NCBI RefSeq assembly: GCF_963675165.1
Contig: NC_087383.1
Coordinates: forward strand, 4,432,979 to 4,496,978
Length of the DNA: 64,000 bases
Direction: 5' to 3'
From: Halichondria panicea
Taxonomy: Eukaryota > Porifera > Demospongiae > Suberitida > Halichondriidae
The translations under genes and the position numbers were made by a program. The notes beneath the pieces are model-generated. The model ran no database searches, had not been told where the DNA came from, and saw nothing but the letters and a program-made list of their open reading frames with translations. Shown one piece after another: positions 34,701-46,700 of this stretch. Numbering within the stretch: the stretch's first letter is position 1; the number at the start of each line of letters is the position of its first letter.

Positions 34701-37700
34701 CGCCATGTGTCACTTCCGTAGGCATCAGAGCTGTGACTGATCGGCTCTTAATGGAACCTTGAATGGATTCTGAAGAATTGTCCAACAAAAGACTTTCATA
34801 CAAAGGACTTTGAGTCCTTGAAACAATAGCAGTGGGGGACAAGTTTTGTAATGACTTCGAATCGTCAGCTTTTAACGTTTGAGAGTTATCTACTTCAATG
34901 TTCAGTAAATTTCTTTTGCATGAAGAAGCCGGGTTCATTGTATTTTGCAAACTAAACTCCTCTGACTCCATAGAGTTTAGGGGTGTGGTTTCTTTACTAG
35001 CGGCCGGAGAAGTCTCTCGAATGGGATGACTCTGAGAAGGGCTATAATGTAGACAAAATGAGTCCTGACTGGCTGTGTCAGTATCCATTGCTTCATCATC
35101 TCTAAGTAGATCTTCCATCTCCTCTGTACCCTTTTCGACCGACACATGAAGTATGTCAGGAGAACACAGGGTTTCTATCAACGACGTCGATTTATCACAT
35201 TCTTGATTTTCCCCTTCACCCAACGATTGAGACTGACAAGTGAGATCTATCATTATTGGTGACTCCATTTCAAGCGTTACAGTGTTGTCATCATCTTCAG
35301 AATGATTCTCTTTCACTTGGTCATCTTCCTTCCCTGATTTTGTTACTGGATTTTGAGAAGACGGGTTTGTATCCATTGCTTCTTGTTCATCATTAGAGCG
35401 TACTGAGATGGACTGCTGGTGAGTGGAGTTACTAGAATCACTGCTAGTATTTGAGCTGATGACAGAGCCTGGATCATTTGAGCTACATGTACTTGATGAG
35501 GTAGGCAAGCTTGATTTAGAACTGTTTGACGAGGAGCTTGAAGTGCTCGGTCCTTGACTACCGGTAAAGCTGCTATCCTTACTAGCCGGGGAACAAGATG
35601 TGCTGCTATTAGGGTTTTTAAAGAAAGGCTGGGACTGAGATTTGCTTTGGGGTGATGAGGTGATCTTGCTTTTAGCTGAGGGTTGAGCTTGCTCCAACCT
35701 CTGTATCTACATAGTAATAAAAAGCATTATGACTTCAGACAAGTAAAAAGCATGCATAAAATGAACTTGCCACCACTACAACAACATTGCAGTGTTACAA
35801 TAATTATGATTGAGGTACATAGTTGAAAATTATTCTTGACTAAAGCCAGTCAATATAAGACTGACCTTGTCTCCGGTCTTCTTCCCATCATCAGCTGGGT
35901 CCATAACCTGTGTTTCGTCCATCATCTTAGCATACCAAGCCGGTTTCTAGGGGAAAAGGACCGATGATGACATTCAATCACAAAAATATAACATGCAGGA
36001 TAATCATAAACCCACGCCCTTTTTTGGACTAGATGACTATCAACAACTTTTGTTCATTGTGTACTGCATTTGCGGAAGTGGTTTAGGGAAAAGGGTGTGA
36101 TTTCTTGGTGTGAACTTGAAAGCAGAACAGATAGATCTACCAAGGCCACCATACAGCTACAACACAGACATGAAAGAAAAGGTAAAAGGTCAAGAGCCTA
36201 ATGTAAACATTGAATATCACACATTTCATTGCCGTGTTACTGATGACGCATGTCCTGCTTTCTCTGAGAGTAGACTTAGTGCATGGGTCCCCTGCACTAA
36301 GTCTATTTGCTCAACCCCGGAAGTTATGTGGTCAATTATGGCTTCATTTATGCTTTATGTGGTGGACAAGTATGCCTGGGACTTCTACATGGAAAATGCT
36401 AACTTTTAGTTGGTTGGAGCTTACCAGCTCTACAGCATATAGACAGAAGCGCTTTTTAACAAGGAATCCAATGGTATATGAAACTTTGAATTTCAGTGAA
36501 GTATGACAAAGTTATGACAACTCAAACTCAACACAAATAGACTTTAGAACTGTTATGTAGCATGCAATTAATTTGGGTGGGCATAATCACAACAAAGTAC
36601 GGTACAACCAAAGTAGCTGTGTCCACATGGTACATGGTGAGCAACAACATTGCATGCATGCACACCTCATTTGCTAGCTCCTCTTGTGAGTCCCGCACAA
36701 TACCCAGATTGTGGAAAATATTTTGAGAGCTGTCGTCCAGTGGCTGTGTTTCAATCTCACTCTGCAGAGAGGAGGGAGCCCCCACCTCGTCGCTCTGTGG
36801 GGGAGCTGGGTCATGCCTAAGGGGGTAGAAGAAGTTATATAAAGTGTCTATAATGCAATAATATTAATACCAACAAGAATTATAATGAAAACCACGAAAG
36901 GAATATATATTAAGGACCATAAATATATGTTTCACTAATGCACTTGTCAATCTAATGCCCCACCCCCCCCCATACCGGGGATAGGTGGGGATTAGACCAA
37001 TCACCTGATCTAATACCCCTACCTTTGGGCATGTTATTTGGTCTAATCCCTGGTAGCCCCTAGTACAACATGGGGGTGATGTGGGGATTAGACCTGTATC
37101 ACACTATAGCGAGAAGATAAACAGATTATTTGAAGTATCAGAATTACTATATAAATATTGACAGCTATACTCCTATAGAGCTAGTGAAGTCAAGAAGGCA
37201 CAGATTGCTCAGGATAAAAAAAAATGTAAATTTTGCTCTCACTGTACTCAGCATGTGTTAGAAGGAAGAGTGTGGCAGACATCATGTGATCTTTAATTGA
37301 CCTTTGACCCAATGCATGCATCAGGTGATCTGTCTAATTCCCCTAGGTAGGGGAGCAACTTCAAGTCTAATCCCCAACTAATCCCCACTTATCCCCGGTA
37401 GGGGGGAGGTGGGGCATTACTTTGACAAGTGCATAATCCTGCCAAAACGTCAGAAGTGTTTATACAGTAGAACCTCCATTATCCGGCACCTCGATTATCC
37501 GGCTTGGCAGTTTTCTCGTTATCAGATCAGAAAATGGGCGTGTCCCTCAAACGCACATGCGCGTTGCAGCTGTTACCATGGAGACATGCCTGCTTATCTT
37601 CTGCGCATGCGCAGACAACCATGTGGCACTGCTGTTTATCAATAAAGTGGGTGGATCAAGGCGTGGTTTATCTATTCGTTTATCCGGCATATTCACTTAT

Positions 37701-40700
37701 CCGGCCTGCTTCTGGAACCAAGGTGTCCGGATAATCGAGGTTCTACTGTACCATACCCAAGTTTTTACTATCAAAATGTAGCTTTTAGAATACTCTGTTA
37801 AGTGTGCTTAACACAAACATATAACTCGTACAGTAGGGGGGGAGTTACAAGGTATGTTTCAAAATGACTTGGGTACATTTTTCTTACTGGATACACAATT
37901 GAAACAAAATTAAAATTCCTCACAATTTACCACATAGAGTACTATCTAGATTATTTTTTACACCACCACAACTGTCAAAGATAAAAATCACAAATCAGAA
38001 CTATTTTGTTCCGTGATTTTTATCTCGGAAAGTTGTGGTGTAAAAATAATAATCGTTTACCGTGGACAAGAATACCGTGGCCACTACCTCATGCCCAGCT
38101 CCAAGATATAGACTCTAAACACTCTGTTGGGTATGGCATCGGTGCAACCCTGTCACTGCTATCAAGTGAACTGTAATTCATACATTTGTAGATAGTACTT
38201 GTCTATGGTTGTGGTAAATTGTGAGGAATTTTAATTTTGTTTCAATTGGGTATCCAGTAAGAAAAATGTACCCAAGTCTTTTTGAAACATACCTTGTAAC
38301 TTCCCCTCTACTGTACGAGTTATAATATTATGTTTGTGTTAAGCACACTTAACAGAGTATTCCAAAAGCTACATTTTGATGGTAAAAACTTGGGTATGGT
38401 ATAAACACTTCTGACGTTTTGGCAGGATTAGTGAAACATATATTTATGGTCCATTCCCCCCTTAAGATGCTTTGCACTATAATAATGTCAACTAAATAAT
38501 GATGCACATGCATTCATCTTTCTATAATTATAACTTACATTTCTGCGCTCAATGTTTGCAAAGCTAGTGGAACCTCAAAACTCCCCAGACTTTCTTCTTG
38601 GGTCCGCTGAGAGTGAATCTGTGTGCGCCTGCATAAAGGCGTAAAGTTTTAAGAGCAAACATGTAGATTAGAAATGATAGTTATAGACCCCAACACAATG
38701 ATAGCCAGGGAAGCACGTCATGCTGTGTACATGTAGCTCACCTATTAGCTCTGATCTTCTCAATATCTCCCCCACTGCTGGAGCTGCGGGTGGTCGTAGT
38801 TGAGGAGGAGGTTTCATTCGATAGCTGCTTCTTACATATCTTGTACAGTCCGAGGAGTCTATATAGGAGGTGCATATGGGAAATGGGTTGGGAAAGTACA
38901 TGCACAAGGTTTATTATGGTGAGCACTAGCAAATGGTTTGATAATAACTTTCCTCACTGGTAAGTGGCAGCCAACACAAGTATACGTATTGTGATTCATC
39001 AAAATTAATTACACGTACCCAGGGAGGGCAGTAGTGACATCGTCTTCATAGGGGGTGGAGCTAACGAGGGGCAGGGTTTGGGGTACAGTAGCCTGACTTC
39101 CGTCCACACTACAGGAGCTGCCAGAACTGGGTGTGGCTTTATCAGAGCCACTGCTCGTGGTTTGGGTTCCTGGGTACTCAGTGCTGGCATCAGTCTCCGC
39201 CCCCCAAGAGGGAGGGGCTGTAAGAGGACAATGCAAAAAAGGTAGTTCATGGAAAGCTAATGTATTACTCTCGTAGGGAAATTCCTTTTGATGAAAATCA
39301 CTTGAAATTAAGTCATAAAAACAATGGCTACTTAATCTTACACACTCAACAGGGTCTGACAACACTCCTAAATCCAAGCATACCATGTCTAGTATACAAT
39401 TTTGTAAATGCAGACACCTAATTTTATACCGGCAGTAATGACTGGTGGTGGTTCGATGTCTTGTGTCTCTTCATCAGTAGTGGAGTCATCAGAGAGAGTC
39501 TCATCCCTTCTCGTCTCATCCTCCTCTGGACTAGGCGTGGTGGGAGCTCTAGTGACCTCAACCGTTGAGGGCATAGTTTTGTGCTGGGTCTGGACTGCAT
39601 ACAAACACAATGTTTATACTAGTTAATCTGTGAATGCATTTTTCAGACGCAAACAATTTCAAGCATTTTCGTCCCCGCATGTTTGTACAATTTAGTTTTA
39701 AAATTATAAGCTTCAACAAAACCTGTGTAGTTTTCAAGTGCAACACATGTGATACTTTTAAAGAAAAACAGATGGTGTCAATTAAAGCTGCGTATAGTTC
39801 TCAAAGAAAACCAATACCCAACCAACATGCTTGGGCAGGGTTTAAGTGTGGGTTGGCGGGTGATTTTTCATTCGCTTGGAGTTAGTAAGTTTCCTACTTA
39901 CAACTGTAAATCACCCGCTTGTACAAAATCCAAATATCATCATGCAGTAACACTTACCACTCTTTTTCTTGGGGACACGCCGCCCACTCTCACTGGAGGA
40001 GAGACCAGACTCGCTGGCACCTGTCACCACCACTATCTGGTTGTCTGCATGAGGGTGGAGCTAGGTGTTACATGACGGACTTATATGTACATAATAATTA
40101 TTACAATATCAAAGATTCTCACAAAGAGTACACTATTGGTAACTACGAAAAGGAACCTGATAGTAATGACGAACAATGTATGCGACAACTGTGTGTGAGT
40201 GTTACAACACAATTGTCCAGTTAAGGCTACGTCTATAATGCTGCATTGTGAGCCTGCAATCATACGATCATCAGCATGATCTACTCATGTGATAAGTAAC
40301 TAACTAATACAGCTAGACATAAATACTGAGTGAAGAATTGTGCAATAACTTTTGTTCGAGAACTGCAACGTTAATTGCTGCAATGACTTACACCACGAAC
40401 CCTAAGCTGTTTGTGCTTCAAGCCATCACCTTTGCAGTGCTTTTCACCATTCTTGGCAGCTTGACCTTCACTGTCTGGAATCAAGGGAGAGAAATCCAAA
40501 CTCTGCGTGAAGAGGTTCAGACGTCGAAACTCAACACAGAAGAAGTTTCTATCTCCTCTATCATTGGATCACTCAATCGAAACAGAAGAGATGCTTCCCA
40601 GAGTTCTATAGACATTCTAGCTAATGCACTGACTGATATTATCGAAAAGAAACTCTACTCTATTATAGATTGCAACAGAAACGAGAACAATGGGACGGAC

Positions 40701-43700
40701 TGCACACTCAAACCAGGACCAAAGGGTGAAAAGGGGAACAACGGTGAACAAGGCAAAGAAGGACCTCGAGGAGTCCACGGAGACCCTGGTGTGACAGGCA
40801 TTAAAGGACAGCTCGGTTACCCTGGATACAAAGGAGAAATAGGGCCTCAAGGTTCTAACAGCACACGAGGCCCTAAAGGAGATACTGGAGCAGGACTTAA
40901 AGGAGACATGGGGCCAACTGGAGTTCAAGGAACTCCCGGAGAAATCGGAGGACGAGGCCAACCCGGTGTGAAAGGAGACAAAGGAGAACTTGGTGCTCAA
41001 GGTATCAACGGTAGTGTCGGTCCATTGGGGCCAGTTGGACGAAATGGCGCTGTGGGAGTTAATTAAAGGACAACCTGGTAATACTGGAAACAAGGGGGAG
41101 AAAGGAATGACTGGATCACAAGGCCCCCCTGGACCAAAGGGCAGTACTACCTCAAGTGACTTCATAAAGATTGGAATCTTAAGCAATCCAGCAACATCAT
41201 GCGGTGCACTATACGCTAGCAATTATCAGTCTGACAACTATTGGATAACAGGGGCTAACAACCAGCCAGTGAATGTGTACTGTAATATGGAGAGATCGTG
41301 TTGCAGTAATGGAGCGAGAGGCTGGATGAAGGTGGCTGATGTTGACATGACTGACTCTAACCAACAGTGCCCAAATGGATTCAAACTGAATAGCAGGACA
41401 ACAGCACCACTGCGTACGTGTGGTAGACCTGACAGAGGATGTGTGTCAACAACATTTCCAGTAAATGGAGTTCAATACTCTCGTGTGTGTGGGAGAATTG
41501 TTGCATATCAAGTTGGCTCACCTAGCGCATTTGGTTTTATTACGACTAACAATCCCATCAATGGCATTATTCTCACCCACGGGGAGTCCTCTAGACAGCA
41601 TATTTGGTCTTTTGTGAATGGAGCAAGGGAAACTTACGGCAGTTCAGAAAGATGTCCCTGTAGCGGCGGCTCCAGGACTGCACCATCATTCATTGGACAG
41701 GACTACTTCTGTGACTCAGCTGTTAGAGGTAGCAATGTAACTGATGGTGTGTTGTACCCTGGCGATCCACTCTGGGACGGTCAAGGATGTGGGAGTACCA
41801 GTACTTGCTGTGCGTTCAACAACCCACCGTGGTTCTGCAAGCAACTACCTCAGCCGACAACAGATGATATTGAGTTGAGGCTTTGTGAAAACAGTCCACC
41901 AAGTAATGATGACTCACCTTTTGAGATTGTAGAAATATATGTACGAATAGACAAATTTTAGAGCTAGATAATCGTCCTGTTTGTTACGCATGTCATAACA
42001 CGCATGCGTACGAACTATGGTACACTGGTGTGAAGATTATACAATAAATTATTTTAATTGTCTCATGCAGGGCTTACATTACTGCAAGTACCTCAAAGAT
42101 ATGTAGAGGTTATAATTATTATTACTTATGCATGGCTAAAAATTAATAACCTACGAACTGCATGCAGTTGCTGTAACTAGGAACCGGCAGAATGTTTTGC
42201 GAGCATCAAACATTTGCGAACTTTGCGAGGGTTGATCAATTCGCAACAATTAAATCCGCAAAACCTAAATTATTACTAGTAAATACACATGATCCTTTCC
42301 AGAACGCAATAGTTAGATCGCAAAGGGTCAAATTTTCTGCTGATTTGGCTCACTCGCAAAGGTTTTTCACTCGCAAAATATTCTAGTAATACGGTAGCAA
42401 GCACATCTCCTAACTGAACAGTGGTTCTGACTTTACCAGGGTTCAGCGACAGAAACAATAATTATCTTCTAATGTAGGTCTAAATTTAGACTTTGAATTA
42501 GAAAAGCGCTACTCACAGAGTTATTGTGGGGAACACACGACATTGAAAACCAATGACAAAAAGATCGGGATGCGATTAGAAGAGAGATAACGAGACGCAC
42601 GTCGTACCTCCGCTAGACAATGGAGTCCAGGAATGTTATTAATTAAGCGTGGTGTCTGACCTCTGACCTCTTGTGAATCAGCAGTTGCTACGTAGTACAC
42701 ATTAATTAAGCTGTGCCAAATAATTATCATAAAAACACCGTGTGACCGGAAGTGGGTGTAACTCCAAACATTTTCGCGCTGTATGCGACTTTCACTACTA
42801 GTGTTGCGCGCTCGTTAGTTTGGAACCTCCCTTTCATTTTTCCTGTATCTGCCACTGACAAACACTTTCGAACACTTGAGACTAATCACTGCTACATACA
42901 GTCTTAGCTAGAATGCATGGCCATAATTATAGCTGTTTACTATTTTCTAAATCTACGCTGTGGACAAGTAAAGTTTAATCACAACAAACACTTTCGGACA
43001 CTTCAGACTACTACACCCCATACATCAGACACGATTGAACATGGTGATACTTACTTCGTAGTGATTTAATTGTAAAGTCAATGAAGTATCGTTTGTCAGT
43101 TGGTTAGTGGATGGAGAAGACGTTAGACGTCTGAGAACTGAAGGTTTCACGGAGAACAGCATACTGTTTAATGCTACACTAGTACCAGAGTTTCATCTCA
43201 GATCCAAAATTTGGGGGTTACATGTACGTGCGCCGCCAAAATGTTTGGCTACGCCCACTTTTGTTGATTACGTACTTAACGCATCACAGTAGATCTACCT
43301 TATAGTCAACATAATATTATTAACCAAAGTATGATGTCTAGTACTAATGTGACAATGTCATTATTCCTACAAAATGTTTGGGGAGGAAGGTTTACTCCTG
43401 CCCCCCCCCCCCCACTAGCCTGGCTACACTGCTACTAAGCGAGCATTTTCATAGTGGGATGGCCTTACAGTGTTGCAGGAATGGCAAAACTTGCTCAGAA
43501 AAGCTACAATCAAGTAAAATAAACATGTCAGTGTGTACCTGGACACAATATAAAAGCCTTGAACATGACTTTCCTGAGGAAGGCTGTTATAATCAAGATG
43601 GTGAATCACCAAACGAAAACAGTAAAGACAGTGGACAAGGACATTTGCAAGTATTGGTACAACAATTTTGATAGCATACAGTTTGGCTTTGTATATCATT

Positions 43701-46700
43701 CGGTAACATATTCAAACATAATTATCAGAATAATTACGCATGCTAACTCTGTACCTGTATGCAATAAACTATTATGATACATCACTAGAGGTTAATACAA
43801 CCATGTGCCCAATAGAAACACTGTATACAAGGGCCAGATATCCAGGGTTTTTCTGAGCAATCTTCATCATTGGGAAACGACATTCAAAGGCATGAGGCAT
43901 GTGCTGCTGCTGCAACATGCATAATCAATGAAGGGATTTTGTAATGGATAGAGTCAAGCTAAATCAATGATGTAAAAACAGACTTAGTCACCAAAGATAC
44001 ATGTATATGCATGTATAGGATATACCACACCTAAGAGGAGGATATATAGGGTGCATATCCTCCGAGTAGGTGTGGCATATCTGACTTATACCACGTGACC
44101 GCAGCACTATAAAAGGACCTCCCCCTAGCAACAATTCAATCCACGATGCAGACTACAAAAAAGAACAAGACTATGCCGGATTTTGCAGCCGTCAAAGAGC
44201 TAGTTGAGCAACATGTTGACTCCTACAGATGCTCAAGAGCTTCCTTGGTCCAAGCGTTGACCATTCGACGTCCCCTACTGGAGTTGCAAGCTCTTCTTGG
44301 ATAAAATGTATCTATACCGCGCCCATGGAAGCTTAGCCATCTTGTTGGAGAGCACCTTCCGTGTTTCTGCCGTCGCTTTGAGTCTTAGTACTGTCAAGCA
44401 TGGCTCTTTTCTTTTTGCTTACTTTCTTGAACAATGAAAAAACTAAAAAACAACTTGAAAAACTGTGCATGCCTGGGGCTGTATGCTAATATTCTATATA
44501 TCCTACAGCTGTTGACCAATGAGATCAATTAGTGGTGACGTAAGTGTGGTATAAATACCTATGTCCCATGTATACGTGTGTATACGTGTACTACAGTAGG
44601 CCAAGCAAACCTAAGCTGTTTGTATTTCAAGCCATCACTTTTGCAGTGCTTTTCACCATTCTTGGCAGCTTGACCTTCACTGTCTGGAATCAAGGGAGAG
44701 AAATCCAAACTCTGCGTAAAGAAGTTCAGACTTTGAAACTCAACACAGAAGAAGTTTCTATCTCCTCTATCATTGGATCACTCAATCGAGACAGAAGAGA
44801 TACTTCCCAGAGTTCTATAGATATTCTAGCTAATGCACTGACCGAGGTTATCGACAAGAAGCTCTACTCTATTATAGATTGCAACAGAAACGAGAACAAT
44901 GGGACGGACTGCACACTTAAACCAGGACCAAAGGGTGAAAAGGGGAACAACGGTGAACAAGGCAAAGAAGGATCTCAAGGGATCCACGGAGACCCAGGTG
45001 TGACAGGCATTAAAGGACAGCTCGGTTACCCTGGATACAAAGGAGAAATAGGGCCTCAGGGTTCTGAAGGCAGAAGAGGCCCTAAAGGAGACATTGGAGC
45101 AGGACTTAAAGGAGACATTGGTCCAATTGGAATTCCCGGAGAAATGGGAGGACGAGGTCAACCCGGTGTGAAAGGAGACAAAGGAGAACTTGGTGCTCAA
45201 GGTATCAACGGTAGTGTTGGTCCAGTTGGACAAAATGGCACTGTGGGAGCTAAAGGACAACTTGGTAATCCTGGAAACAAGGGGGAGAAGGGAACAAGAG
45301 GCCCTCCAGGACCAAAAGGCCAACCAGAAGTAAATAGTACCATAGATGTAGGAGAGAGGGATTGGAAACGGAAGTAGATTTCAATGTACTTCACATATGA
45401 CCTCGATAAACATCCGCGCCTCGCTTAATGAGGGCTAATCTATTCCCCAGGAACTTCGCGGGTAACTGAGATTATTGCAAATCTAGGATTTTATGAGTTG
45501 TCACTAGTATTCTGTCAAGTTTTCCAGTATCCAGTGCAACTGTGCTTTATATAGATAGTGAATAACCACTATTTAAGCTCTATTTACCGTTGCAACTATC
45601 TTCTTCATTGAATTTAGGTAAGTTTAATCTTGTATTGTACACATTTATCCCTTTTTCTCTGAAATGATTAATGTTTAGGTCGTATACTTCAATATGCTTG
45701 TTGGTAAATCATGTGGTATCACCCCAAGCCAAAGAAAATTAGTCATACATCAGCTGGTAGAATTTAGTGCTAGAAAAACGTTGAATTAAAGAGCACCACT
45801 AAAGATCCCTTTTTTGGGAATACGCTAAGCGTTACAGAAATTTTAATTTTAGGCATACATTCCCTTATGATTGGTGATCACCCCAAGAGCATTAGTTTTG
45901 AATCAGGTGGATGTATAGCTTTTGTGTGCATGAATGTGTAGTCACCTATTTTTACCTCATAATTGTTATTGGGCCAGTAGTAGATTGTGGTGAAGGGCCT
46001 GTAGGCCCGAGATATTTAACTACTACAAATGCTGTTTCATCTATATTTTATATAGCAATACCTCGCAAGCCAAAACTTACTGAGTACGCTGAAGAAAAGA
46101 AGACAGAAGAATACCCCTCCTCTCTACATCCCTACACGTCACCGCCCTCGTAAATGTTATCGGCTGTTCCGGCTATATATACACCCTTGTATACCTCACC
46201 AGCTTCTCTCCATCTAAGACTGTCTGATTAGAGTGCTAAACTAATCATAATTATAGCTGTAATAATCATTTTTATCGTGTAAGTTTTTGTTAATGTTGTT
46301 CGGTTTGATCCCACTCGTTTTACACTTAGAAAGCAACTGGCAGTGCTGTGGAGTGTTTTGCTGTCTCCAAGTGTATGTAATTATACTTAATGAATTGGAA
46401 ATTGAAATGTACGCTCACCATGCAGCCTATATAGTATATATAGAAACTTCGTACAATTGATTCATCAAAAGTGAAAACAATTATTAAGAAAGTTACATGG
46501 TATATTATGTATCTTGTCGTATGAATGATCATGGTTATTGCCTCAAACTAGTGGACTTCTTGATGGTTTTCTTTTTCATTTAATTAAGTTGGCAGCAAAA
46601 GAGAAGCCTCTGACAGTCACAAATACATTCACAATTTCAGGGAGCTAAGCATCCTCTGATGATTTTATATCTACTGTGAAACAAGTATCCAATACCACTA

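Larger units (their letters stand above)
36914..38452. mobile_element. Foldback transposon carrying two inserted transposons, in TP53BP1 intron 10
   Basis: The right arm (about 38200-38452), read in reverse complement, is collinear with the left arm (36914 to about 37935) except for two extra blocks in the left arm. The shared ends are GGACCATAAATATATGTTTC, and shared internal segments include CCTGCCAAAACGTCAGAAGT and TTGTTTCAATT-type sequence. The centre (about 37953-38051) holds another palindrome (ACACCACCACAACTGTCAAA against its inverse). Each arm is roughly 220-250 bp once the insertions are removed. A target duplication for the outer element is not clear. Confidence 0.85.

Noticed and set aside
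36110-36506. Two overlapping + strand frames of about 98 codons in a TP53BP1 intron
   Set aside because: No recognised family, no matching splice sites, and one begins with a non-ATG codon. Possibly transposon debris, but not supportable as a gene.
40617-41222. 201-codon minus-strand frame across collagen-like copy 1
   Set aside because: Gly-X-Y codon bias keeps the complementary frame open; the + strand shows the membrane anchor and collagen repeats.
44826-45323. 165-codon minus-strand frame across collagen-like copy 2
   Set aside because: Same antisense artefact of Gly-X-Y repeats.
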